From Deltaproteobacteria bacterium (GTDB taxonomy: Bacteria > Desulfobacterota > Deferrisomatia > Deferrisomatales > BM512): a stretch of DNA of 32,207 nucleotides. The notes beneath the pieces are model-generated. The model was not told the DNA's origin, made no database searches, and saw nothing but the letters and a program-made list of their open reading frames with translations. A program made the position numbers and the translations under genes. Below are positions 24,351 through 32,207 of the stretch, one piece after another (positions within the stretch are counted from its first letter, which is position 1; each line of letters opens with the position of its first letter). The stretch spans positions 1 to 32,207 of the forward strand of contig JAUVAU010000027.1 of the NCBI GenBank assembly GCA_030591565.1. Direction: 5' to 3'.

Positions 24351-25154
24351 CTACGATTCTTCCTTCAGGAGGATGCGCAGCACCACGTTGGCCTGGATAT
24401 GCGCGGCGACTCCCACGCGGGGGGCCATCAGCCCCATGTTTTCCCGCGCTTCCGTTTCCAGGTCGCCCACTACCACCAGCCGGGGGCCGAGGCGGTGAAT
24501 TCCCAGCGTCTCGGTGGTCCCGTACCCGGCGACTCCCGAGGCTGCCACCACGATGATGTTCTCCAGCGTGGAGAGGGCGGTCTGCACCAGCATCGCTTTC
24601 TGTTCGGCCACGTCGAAGGCTTCACACAGCACTGGCGTGTCCTTGTAAATCACCGGGATATTCTCCGGGGTCAGCCGCGTATTGTGACAGGTCAGCGTGA
24701 CGTTGGGGTTTATCCTGCGCAGTGTTTGCGAGAGGGCTTCGGTCTTGTCCATGCCGAGCTGGTCGGTGAAGTAATACTGGCGGTTGAGGTTGGAGGGCTC
24801 CACCACATCGAAGTCGGCCAGTATCAGCTCACCCACGCCGATCCTCGCCAGCGCCACGGCGATGTGGCTGCCAAGCCCCCCTATGCCTGCGACGCCCACC
24901 CTTGAGTGTTTTATTTTCCGGTGAACGCCCGGAGTGTGGCGGGCCGAGAGCAATGCGTCAAACTCCTCGCCGCCTGGTATCTCGCCATGGCGGATCAGCA
25001 CCGCGTGGTCGCCCTCAATGAGGGTGTGGGCCGGTTTTGCCGGGAAACCATTTACAATCAATACGTCTGCGCCGGGTTTGAACTCGCTGGCGAGTGCGCC
25101 GATGGTTGTGCCTATGGTCGCCTCAAGCGGCTTTTCGTTGAGAAAAATTTTCAT
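24351..25154 (-). CDS. thiF: ThiF-type adenylyltransferase with N-terminal ThiS-like domain
   Basis: A 267-residue protein. Residues 1-58 resemble a ThiS beta-grasp sulfur carrier (MKIFLNEKPLEATIGTTI...); residues about 80-265 are a ThiF/MoeB adenylyltransferase with the nucleotide-binding GIGGLGSH (90-97) and DFDVVEPSNLNRQYYF. ThiF enzymes adenylate the C-terminal Gly of ThiS for sulfur transfer in thiazole synthesis. Here the N-terminal domain does not end in a free GG, so it cannot itself be the carrier and must act in binding or is a relic. The Cys pair that binds structural zinc in many ThiF/MoeB is not obvious. ATG 25154 chosen over a TTG 12 codons upstream. Not next to other thi genes. 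Confidence 0.85.
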   Translation of the reverse strand: MKIFLNEKPLEATIGTTIGALASEFKPGADVLIVNGFPAKPAHTLIEGDHAVLIRHGEIPGGEEFDALLSARHTPGVHRKIKHSRVGVAGIGGLGSHIAVALARIGVGELILADFDVVEPSNLNRQYYFTDQLGMDKTEALSQTLRRINPNVTLTCHNTRLTPENIPVIYKDTPVLCEAFDVAEQKAMLVQTALSTLENIIVVAASGVAGYGTTETLGIHRLGPRLVVVGDLETEARENMGLMAPRVGVAAHIQANVVLRILLKEES

Positions 25155-25279
25155 GTATACGATTTTGGCACCGGTGGGCTTTTGGCGCAAGATACTTGAC
25201 AGAGTGGTTGTCTGGTAGTTTCATTGGGGTAGTAGTTTAACGGTTGATGTACCAACACCCACACGAAGGAGGCGGTTAC

Positions 25280-25489
25280 ATGGCAGTTGCAAGGGTTACC
25301 GAGCTTGTCGCGGCGTCATCGGTAGGTTTTGACGATGCAGTTAAGAAGGGTTTTGATCGTGCAGTCAAGACGCTGAGGAATATCACCGGCTTCCATGTTG
25401 TGGACTGGAAGGCGAGCGTGATTGACGAGGAGATCCAAGAGTACCGGGTCACCCTCAAGGTCACCTTCCTGCTGGAAGATACCATATAG
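25280..25489 (+). CDS. Dodecin (flavin-binding)
   Basis: A 69-residue dodecin with the family phrases ELVAASSVGFDDAVKKG and GFHVVDWKA. Dodecins form 12-mers that store or buffer flavins or CoA; the conserved Trp (in DWKA) stacks with flavin. GAAGGAGG precedes the ATG, a strong start; the longer frame at 25244 begins in the leader. Divergent from thiF. Flavin storage fits the flavoenzymes nearby, though a direct link is not shown. Confidence 0.93.
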   Translation: MAVARVTELVAASSVGFDDAVKKGFDRAVKTLRNITGFHVVDWKASVIDEEIQEYRVTLKVTFLLEDTI

Positions 25490-25752
25490 GCCTGCTGGAA
25501 GACGCTGGGAGCTTGTTGAAAAACCCCGGATATCCTCCGATTGATGTTGTCAGGGGCGAAAAATGATCCTCGAAATACTTAATAGGTATGTCTGCGGCCA
25601 TTTTTCTTCCCTTCCTAATTCTCGAATGATCTTCGTGGCTTCCAGTTTATCGTCGGCTTAGTAAGAGGTTTGTCCGGCATCGGCTAGAATCTCCGGTTTT
25701 GCGTTATTCCCCGCTTCGGGAGAGTTTTTCGGAGAGCCTCCTGGTAACAGGG
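25490..25752. other. Intergenic region, no gene seen
   Basis: 263 bp between dodecin and the convergent PHP gene. It contains GTTGAAAAACCCC and a CCCCGCTTCGGGGAG-like stem (about 25718-25731; CCCGCTTCGGG) followed by AGTTTTTCGG, which may act as a terminator for one side. The rest looks like a degenerate repeat or insertion remnant; no coding frame is supported. Confidence 0.35.
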
Positions 25753-26613
25753 TTATAGCTGGGCGCGCCTGCGGGAGATAGCCGATTTCAATTCGTCGAG
25801 GCAGGTGGCGGGCACCCTGAACTTGCCCGATCCTATGCCGATCTCCGGGCCGGATGTGCTGGGGCGGTGAAAGTCCGTTCCTCCCGTCACTATCAGCCCC
25901 CGGTCAAGGGCCATGCCGATATACTTTTTGGTATGCTCGATCGAGTGCATGGGGTAGTGTGCTTCCAGGCCGTCCAGACCGAAGCCGAGCAGTTGGTCCA
26001 AAATGCTGCCCAGTCGGGTAGGGTACTCGCGGTCTATCACTCCCGGATGTGCGATGACCGCCACTCCTCCCACATCGTGAATTAACTTCATCGCAGGCTC
26101 CGGTTCAAGTCGCGGCCTTTCGCAGTAGGCCTTGCCGTCCCTGCCGAGGTAGCGGATGAATGCTTCGCGGATTGAGGGTACGTAACCCTTTCTGGCAAGC
26201 ACCCTGGCAAGGTGAAGCCTTCCCACCACGGCTCTCTCCCCTGCTTCATCGTAAACATCGCGTGAACTGACGAAGATTCCCAGGTCATTTAGCTTCGCCA
26301 CCATGGCGGTAAGCCGCTTGCGCCTGCCCTCGGCCAGGTATGCCAGGGCGTCATGGGCCGCAGGTGTCGGACGCTCCATCCCGTAGCCCAGCATGTGTAC
26401 GTTTAATTCTCCGCATTTGATGGATATTTCAACACCGGCGATAACTTCGACCCCTTTTTCAGCCCCGGCGTCAATTGCTTCCCGATTGCCCGAAATGGTG
26501 TCATGGTCGGTAAGCGCGATCGCTTTGACGCCCAAAACACTAGCGCGTTCAACCAGTTTTGCCGGTTCGAGCGAGCCATCCGAGCAGGAGGAGTGAAGGT
26601 GGAGGTCGATCAT
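25753..26613 (-). CDS. PHP-domain phosphoesterase (RNase AM/YciV-like)
   Basis: A 286-residue PHP protein. Metal-binding motifs seen: DLHLHSSCSDG (residues 3-13), TDHDT (35-39), HMLGYG, VVIAHPG, and GGTDFH near the C-terminus, all needed for the trinuclear metal site. The insert between the first and later motifs fits the YciV/TrpH group, which removes 5' nucleotides or hydrolyses 3',5'-nucleoside bisphosphates. Ends convergent on dodecin. Exact substrate is inferred from the group. Confidence 0.9.
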   Translation of the reverse strand: MIDLHLHSSCSDGSLEPAKLVERASVLGVKAIALTDHDTISGNREAIDAGAEKGVEVIAGVEISIKCGELNVHMLGYGMERPTPAAHDALAYLAEGRRKRLTAMVAKLNDLGIFVSSRDVYDEAGERAVVGRLHLARVLARKGYVPSIREAFIRYLGRDGKAYCERPRLEPEPAMKLIHDVGGVAVIAHPGVIDREYPTRLGSILDQLLGFGLDGLEAHYPMHSIEHTKKYIGMALDRGLIVTGGTDFHRPSTSGPEIGIGSGKFRVPATCLDELKSAISRRRAQL

Positions 26614-26754
26614 TTCGATTGTTCCTTTCTATTTACGTTATATACCGGTGTAGTGGTAAAGGTGGTGTCAGGTCAAGGGGTGTTGTTAAAAAAACCTATT
26701 CTGCGCTTGACTTTAGGAATTACGGCATCTACCATCACCACAATGGGCCGAAAC

Positions 26755-26831
26755 GCCCCCGTAGCTCAGCCGGATAGAGCACAGGATTCCTAATCCTGGT
26801 GCCGCAGGTTCGAATCCTGCCGGGGGCACCA
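26755..26831 (+). tRNA. tRNA-Arg(CCU)
   Basis: GCCCCCG/CGGGGGC acceptor arms, D arm with AGCTCAGCCGGATAGAGC, an anticodon stem CAGGA/TCCTG around loop TTCCTAA (anticodon CCT), variable loop, and TTCGAATC T-loop. CCA is encoded (26829-26831). It reads AGG arginine codons. Confidence 0.97.
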
Positions 26832-26884
26832 GGAGTTGCCATAGATATGATGATACTCGAAGGCACCGTCAGGAGGGGACTTGG

Positions 26885-27169
26885 ATGAACAAGTCAGAAC
26901 TCATTAAAGCCGTGGCCGAAAAAGGTGGATTGTCGATGAAAGTGGCCAAAGAGGTGGTTCACACCTTTTTCGACGCCCATATCGATGCCATTCTGGAAGA
27001 TGAGCGTATCGAGATTCGTGGCTTTGGCAGCTTCGTCAACAAAAAGTATGATTCCTACACCGGGAGAAACCCCAAGACCGGTGAAAAGATTCATGTTCCC
27101 GAAAAGAAATTGCCCTTCTTCAAGGTCGGCAAGGAGTTGAAGTTCAGGGTCGATCTGGAAGACGACTGA
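26885..27169 (+). CDS. HU/IHF-family nucleoid protein
   Basis: A 94-residue DNA-bending protein. It starts MNKSELIKAVAEKGGLS and has the family core IEIRGFGSF with the beta-arm GRNPKTGEKIHVPEKK, the proline that intercalates into DNA being in RNPKTG. GGAGGGG precedes the ATG. HU-type proteins package DNA and assist recombination and repair. It cannot be assigned to HU alpha, HU beta or IHF with certainty from sequence. Followed by a small hairpin and the hyp genes. Confidence 0.93.
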   Translation: MNKSELIKAVAEKGGLSMKVAKEVVHTFFDAHIDAILEDERIEIRGFGSFVNKKYDSYTGRNPKTGEKIHVPEKKLPFFKVGKELKFRVDLEDD

Positions 27170-27191
27170 TTGCAGCACCCAACTGCCCGGT

Positions 27192-27242
27192 GACCGATAA
27201 ACGATTGGTCCCGGCCATTCAAGTGTACCTGTCAAGCGTACC
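27192..27242 (+). promoter_or_regulatory. Hairpin and direct repeats ahead of hypC
   Basis: A stem GACCGAT-AAACG-ATTGGTC (27192-27210, one G-U pair) is followed by two copies of CAAG(T/C)GTACC (27220-27229 and 27233-27242), 13 bp apart. No clear sigma-70 hexamers stand between them and hypC, so the repeats may belong to an activator site or the HU transcript end. Assignment is tentative. Confidence 0.4.
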
Positions 27243-27260
27243 CTAGAAGCAACTCTATAC

Positions 27261-27488
27261 ATGTGTGTCGCCGTACCTGGAAAAATCGTATCCATTGACG
27301 AATTCGACATGGCGGTCGTTGACTTTGGCGGGACCACGCGCGAAGTCTCCCTCGCCATGGTTGAAGACCCCGCGACAGGGGAATATGTGATCGTTCATGC
27401 CGGTTTCGCCCTCCATAAGGTTAACTCCGAGGAGGCCCTGGAAACCATAGAGCTCATGCGGCAGGCCCTTGATGACTCGAACTTTTGA
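27261..27488 (+). CDS. hypC: Hydrogenase maturation factor HypC
   Basis: A 75-residue HypC. The N-terminal Met-Cys (MCVAVPGKIV) supplies the Cys that carries Fe(CN)2CO together with HypD and docks to the large hydrogenase subunit precursor. Length and the following VVDFGG block are typical. The start is fixed by the conserved MC. Its end overlaps hypD by 17 bp, so the two are co-translated. Confidence 0.96.
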   Translation: MCVAVPGKIVSIDEFDMAVVDFGGTTREVSLAMVEDPATGEYVIVHAGFALHKVNSEEALETIELMRQALDDSNF

Positions 27489-28560
27489 CCCTGCCGACGC
27501 CCAACTCCAGACCCAAACCCTTCTAGAAAAAATCCAGAGCTATACCGGTCCGCCGATCTCCGTCATGGAGGTGTGCGGCACCCATACCGTCGCAGTGGCC
27601 CGCATGGGGCTGCGCCCGCTCCTGCCCCAAGGCGTGAAGCTGATCTCCGGTCCCGGCTGCCCCGTTTGCGTGACCCCGGTGGAGACCTTCGACAAGGCGA
27701 TATACCTCGTTGAAAAGGGTGTCATCCTCGCTACCTACGGCGACGCTATGCGTGTGCCCGGCACCCGCACCACCCTTGCCGACGCCCGCGCCAACGGTGG
27801 CAGGGTGGAGCCGGTCTATTCGGCGCTGGACGCAGTAAAGCTGGCCAAGGCCAATCCTGACGACCAGGTCGTCTTTCTGGGACTGGGCTTCGAGACCACC
27901 AGCCCCACGGCGGCCCATGCGATTATGGTTGCCGGTCGTGAAAATTTGGAAAATTTCTCGGTGCTCTGCGCCCACAAGGCGCTATTGCCTGCAATGGAGG
28001 CGCTGGTGGCTGACCCGCAGATGGAGATCGGCGCATTCCTCTGCCCGGGGCACGCGACGATGGTCATCGGCTCCGATGTCTACAAGCCTTTTTGCGAGGC
28101 CCACCGGCTGCCCTGCGTGGTGACGGGTTTTGAGGCCCAGGATGTGCTGCTGGGGCTGCTCTGGATATTGAGGCAGGCCAAGGAAGGCCGCGCCGAGGTG
28201 GAGAATGCCTACCCAAGGGCCGTGGACGCCCAAGGGAACGTTGGCGCGATGAAGATGCTGGCGACTGTGTTTCGCCCTGCGGATGCCCGTTTCAGGGGAA
28301 TCGGTGTGTTACCCGGCGGCGGTTACGAACTAAAAGAAGAGTTCGCGCACTTCGACGCAGAGACCCGTTTCCTCGCAGGGGTCGAGGTTGAGTCCAGGGA
28401 ACCCGCTGGCTGCATGTGCGCCGAAGTGCTGCGGGGCAGGATCGAGCCCTCACAGTGCCCTCTCTTCGCCAAAACTTGCACCGCCGAGAATCCCGTCGGG
28501 GCCTGCATGGTCAGCTCCGAGGGGGCTTGCGGGGCGCACTATCGCTATAGGGGCGTTTAA
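27472..28560 (+). CDS. hypD: Hydrogenase maturation factor HypD
   Basis: A 362-residue Fe-S protein that assembles the Fe(CN)2CO unit with HypC and receives cyanide from HypE. Seen: EVCGTHTVA near the N-terminus, the signature LISGPGCPVC, and the C-terminal cysteine-rich Fe-S region (GCMCAEVLRG, CPLF, CTAENPVGACMV). ATG 27472 is preferred to the TTG one codon earlier. Overlaps hypC by 17 bp. No hydrogenase structural genes are in the window. Confidence 0.97.
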   Translation: MTRTFDPADAQLQTQTLLEKIQSYTGPPISVMEVCGTHTVAVARMGLRPLLPQGVKLISGPGCPVCVTPVETFDKAIYLVEKGVILATYGDAMRVPGTRTTLADARANGGRVEPVYSALDAVKLAKANPDDQVVFLGLGFETTSPTAAHAIMVAGRENLENFSVLCAHKALLPAMEALVADPQMEIGAFLCPGHATMVIGSDVYKPFCEAHRLPCVVTGFEAQDVLLGLLWILRQAKEGRAEVENAYPRAVDAQGNVGAMKMLATVFRPADARFRGIGVLPGGGYELKEEFAHFDAETRFLAGVEVESREPAGCMCAEVLRGRIEPSQCPLFAKTCTAENPVGACMVSSEGACGAHYRYRGV

Positions 28561-28578
28561 CCCGATGGATAGAATCAC

Positions 28579-29574
28579 ATGGATAGAATAACAAAGTCCC
28601 ACGGCGGCGGCGGCGCACATATGCGCGCTCTCATCTCGGATATCTTCAAGTCAAAATTCGGCAATCCCGAACTGGACAAGCTGAACGACTTTGCCGCCGT
28701 GACGCTACCCACCAACAGGATCGCTCTGTCCACCGACTCCTTCGTGGTCGAGCCCTGGGAGTTCCCCGGCGGCAATATCGGCGACTTGGCTATTTGCGGC
28801 ACCGTAAACGATGTAGCGATGTCGGGGGCAAAACCCCTCTACCTCACGGCTGGGTTCATCCTGCCCGAGGGTTTCCTTATTTCCGATCTGGAAAAAATAG
28901 TCGATGCGATGGCGCTACGCGCCGAGGAGGCGGGGGTGGTGATCGTCTCGGGCGACACTAAGGTCGTAGACCCCGGGTCAGGCCCCTTCATCAACACCGC
29001 CGGAGTGGGCGTAATCGAAACCGAACTGGAAATCGCTGGTTCCAGCGCCAAAGACGGCGACGCGGTGATAATAACCGGCCATGTGGGCAGCCACGGCATA
29101 GCGGTGCTCTCAAAGCGCGAGTCGATCGGCTTTGGGACCGAAGTATTGAGCGATGTGGCGCCTCTATCCGGCCTCATCGCGGCGTTGGTGGACGATGGAC
29201 TTGAGCTGCACGTCCTGCGCGATCCCACACGGGGCGGCGTCGCCGAGGCGCTTAATGAAATCGCCTCCCAATCGGGCGTTGAGATTGAAATTGATGATAA
29301 TCTGATCCCCATGGAGCAGGGTGTTCTGAGCGCCTGTGAGCTGCTGGGATATGACCCCCTCCACATCGCCAACGAGGGCTGCGCCCTTGTGATCCTCCCC
29401 GCCGACCAGGCGGAGAGAGCGCTGGAAGTCATGAAAACGCAGCGCTACGGCGTCCATGCCACAATCATCGGCAAGGTGAGCGATGGCGCTCCAAGAGTTA
29501 CCGCCAAAACCCTCCTGGGCTCCAGGCGGCTTGTGGATTCTCCAAGCGGCGAACTTCTTCCAAGAATCTGTTAA
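28579..29574 (+). CDS. hypE: Hydrogenase maturation factor HypE
   Basis: A 331-residue HypE of the PurM/AIR synthetase fold. It ends in PRIC: the terminal Cys is carbamoylated by HypF, then dehydrated to thiocyanate to make the CN ligands. Glycine-rich N-terminus (SHGGGGAHM) and the ATP site STDSFVVEP, GNIGDLA are typical. It starts 18 bp after hypD. Its start codon is the second of a tandem 14-bp duplication, the first copy being an out-of-frame ATG at 28565 (see findings). No strong ribosome-binding site, so it may rely on re-initiation after hypD. Confidence 0.97.
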   Translation: MDRITKSHGGGGAHMRALISDIFKSKFGNPELDKLNDFAAVTLPTNRIALSTDSFVVEPWEFPGGNIGDLAICGTVNDVAMSGAKPLYLTAGFILPEGFLISDLEKIVDAMALRAEEAGVVIVSGDTKVVDPGSGPFINTAGVGVIETELEIAGSSAKDGDAVIITGHVGSHGIAVLSKRESIGFGTEVLSDVAPLSGLIAALVDDGLELHVLRDPTRGGVAEALNEIASQSGVEIEIDDNLIPMEQGVLSACELLGYDPLHIANEGCALVILPADQAERALEVMKTQRYGVHATIIGKVSDGAPRVTAKTLLGSRRLVDSPSGELLPRIC

Positions 29575-29577
29575 AAC

Positions 29578-30834
29578 ATGACCAGTATGGATGGACCAAC
29601 TCAGGGTAGTGGAGAGCAAAGTGCGGGCAGCACCATCTACTACGGATGGGTGGTCGCCATTACGGGTACGCTCACGGTCTTCGCCTGCCTGGGCATAGGG
29701 CGCTTTGCGCTGGGGATGCTGTTGCCCTCCATGGGCGAGTCCCTTGAGCTGAGCTACTCGCGCATGGGTTTCATCAGCACCGCCAACTTCGTCGGCTATC
29801 TGGTCGCGGTATTCCTGAGCGGCTGGTTCTCGTCGCGCTTTGGAGCGCGCGCGGTGATCGTCACTGGCCTGGCTATGGTCGCAGCCTCTCTCCTGGCGGT
29901 GTCGCGTGCCGATGGCTTCTACTCTGCTTTGATCCCCTTTACCATTACGGGGCTGGGTAGCGGCGCGGCCAATGTGCCGGTCATGGTGCTTGTGGCCCAC
30001 TGGTTCAAGAAGAGCCTGAGGGGCAGGGCGGCGGGGCTGATGGTTATCGGCAGCGGCTTCGCCATAATCCTCTCGGGGTGGCTGATCCCCAAGATAAACA
30101 TGTGGGGAGGGGTTGAGGGGTGGCGCACAAGCTGGATGGTGCTGGGCGCTGTCTGCGTGGCGGTGACCCTCGTTGCGCTGGTGTTGTTGCGAAATAACCC
30201 CAGAGAGATGGGGCTGGAGCCGATTGGAGAGGATGGAAGCGCGGGTAACGGTGCCGTTTCCGGCAGCAAGCCCAGGGGCACGGGGAAGACGATCCTCCAT
30301 CTTGGCGCTATTTACTTTATGTTCGGCTACACCTATGTGATCTACGCCACCTTCGTGGTGACGACCCTCGTGCGGGAGAGGGGGCTCTCCGAAGAGGTGG
30401 CGGGCACCTTCTGGATGTGGGTCGGGGCGTTCAGCCTCCTGTCCGGTCCGGTTTTCGGCACCCTTAGCGACAAAATAGGGCGACGCTCGGCGCTCATGAT
30501 AGTCTTCGCCATCCAGATGAGTTCCTATCTGCTGATGTCCACCGACCTGGGCGTGGTGGGGGTATACTTATCGGTGGCGTTGTATGGAAGCGTGGCCTGG
30601 TCGATCCCCGCGATAATGGCCGCTGCGGTTGGCGACTATATGGGGCCGGACAAGGCCGCCAAGGCGTTTGGCCTGATCACCCTCTTTTTTGGCGGTGGTC
30701 AGGTTATAGGACCGGCGATTGCCGGGATGATAGCTGACTCGCAGGGCGGCTTTTCGGGGGCTTACTTCATGGCGGCGGCCTTTGCGCTGATTGCGATCTT
30801 CATGACCAGGGCGTTGCCCTCACAGGCTAAATAG
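29578..30834 (+). CDS. MFS transporter (YbfB/YjiJ-like)
   Basis: A 418-residue transporter with 12 predicted membrane helices and a central loop (about 205-240). Family marks: YYGWVVAITGTLTVFACLG, GIGRFALGMLLPSMGESL and the GRFA-type phrase of the YbfB/YjiJ group; the second half has SDKIGRRSALMIV, the MFS A-motif. Substrate unknown. It starts 3 bp after hypE's stop codon, so it is probably co-transcribed with hypCDE, although no functional link with hydrogenase maturation is known. Confidence 0.88.
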   Translation: MTSMDGPTQGSGEQSAGSTIYYGWVVAITGTLTVFACLGIGRFALGMLLPSMGESLELSYSRMGFISTANFVGYLVAVFLSGWFSSRFGARAVIVTGLAMVAASLLAVSRADGFYSALIPFTITGLGSGAANVPVMVLVAHWFKKSLRGRAAGLMVIGSGFAIILSGWLIPKINMWGGVEGWRTSWMVLGAVCVAVTLVALVLLRNNPREMGLEPIGEDGSAGNGAVSGSKPRGTGKTILHLGAIYFMFGYTYVIYATFVVTTLVRERGLSEEVAGTFWMWVGAFSLLSGPVFGTLSDKIGRRSALMIVFAIQMSSYLLMSTDLGVVGVYLSVALYGSVAWSIPAIMAAAVGDYMGPDKAAKAFGLITLFFGGGQVIGPAIAGMIADSQGGFSGAYFMAAAFALIAIFMTRALPSQAK

Positions 30835-30852
30835 TTGAGAGGATAGTGGACG

Positions 30853-31221
30853 ATGAGCAGAGAGACGGTAGCAGTATTGGGGGCCAGCACCAAGGCTGAG
30901 CGCTACTCCAACCGTGCGGTGAAGATGCTTAAAGAGCATGGGCATGACGTGATACCGGTGGCGCCCGCCGGTGGTGAAGTGGAGGGGCTTGAAGCGGTAA
31001 CCGGTTTGGCGGATATACCGGTAAAGGTGGACACACTCACCGTCTACATAGGCCCGGAGCGCCAGGGCGCGGTGTTGGATTCGATAATTGAGCTGAATCC
31101 CTCAAGGGTGATCCTCAACCCCGGCACCGAGTCCGACGCGACCAAGGGCGCGCTGCAAAGCGCCGGTATTCCGTTTCAGGAGGCGTGCACACTGATCCTG
31201 CTCTCAACCGGGCAGTTTTGA
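30853..31221 (+). CDS. CoA-binding domain protein
   Basis: A 122-residue single-domain protein of the CoA-binding (succinyl-CoA synthetase-like Rossmann) family. The GASTKAERYSNRAVKML loop and the later NPGTESDATKGALQSAGI are typical. No catalytic partner domain is present. AGAGGA lies upstream of the start, and it follows the transporter by 18 bp, likely in one transcript. Function unknown; small proteins of this type are thought to bind CoA or nucleotides. Confidence 0.88.
   Translation: MSRETVAVLGASTKAERYSNRAVKMLKEHGHDVIPVAPAGGEVEGLEAVTGLADIPVKVDTLTVYIGPERQGAVLDSIIELNPSRVILNPGTESDATKGALQSAGIPFQEACTLILLSTGQF

Positions 31222-32207
<986 letters not shown>

Noticed and set aside
29164..30300. 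A 378-codon antisense frame across hypE and the MFS gene
   Set aside because: Crosses two well-supported genes, no ribosome-binding site, low-complexity His/Arg/Gln-rich translation typical of a shadow.

Overview
The window reads as chromosomal DNA of an anaerobic, Gram-negative deltaproteobacterium (Desulfobacterota, probably Desulfuromonadales-like). This rests on the leuS-lptE-holA cluster facing rpsT, an LPS-assembly lipoprotein (LptE), hydrogenase maturation genes (hypCDE), a bacterial NrpR-type nitrogen repressor beside a stand-alone glutamate synthase domain, and a HesB-like gene that only makes sense if UGA is read as selenocysteine. Taxonomy is inferred from gene content; no database was searched. 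Most genes are GC-rich; one gene near 8.0-8.7 kb is clearly AT-rich.

Layout. 1-2.8 kb: a partial FMN-dependent glutamate synthase-like gene (-) divergent from an NrpR-like repressor (+); the gap holds three GGCA/TGCC inverted repeats that look like operators. 2.8-9.2 kb: an accessory, repeat-rich stretch. It holds a nitronate monooxygenase-like gene, a large lipoprotein, a yefM-yoeB toxin-antitoxin pair, a selenocysteine HesB-like gene, and an AT-rich membrane coiled-coil gene. Scattered through it are four copies of a modular hairpin repeat (called B here) and two copies of a second repeat (A). 9.2-13.8 kb: housekeeping rpsT facing leuS-lptE-holA. 13.8-17.4 kb: NRDE protein, a TIGR02757-type protein, lexA with a small membrane protein, and ogt. 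17.5-22.0 kb: a YHS-containing copper P-type ATPase, a Cys-rich unknown, and an AMACR-like CoA transferase. 22-25.5 kb: LysR regulator divergent from a periplasmic rhodanese, a broken second LysR copy, a zinc-ribbon protein, a ThiF with a ThiS-like N-terminus, and dodecin. 25.7-32.2 kb: PHP phosphoesterase, tRNA-Arg(CCU), HU, hypCDE, an MFS transporter, a CoA-binding protein and a partial malate dehydrogenase.

How it fits together. The NrpR/glutamate synthase pair suggests local nitrogen control. LexA, the LysR/rhodanese pair and YefM/YoeB each have palindromic or repeated sites at their own promoters. hypCDE form a tight translational run for the NiFe(CN)2CO centre. The most unusual items are the selenoprotein with its candidate SECIS hairpin, repeat B with matching changes on both arms of its hairpins (structure conserved), the AT-rich gene lying between inward-facing B copies, a lexA promoter that implies leaderless mRNA with a direct-repeat operator, and a duplicated out-of-frame start ahead of hypE.
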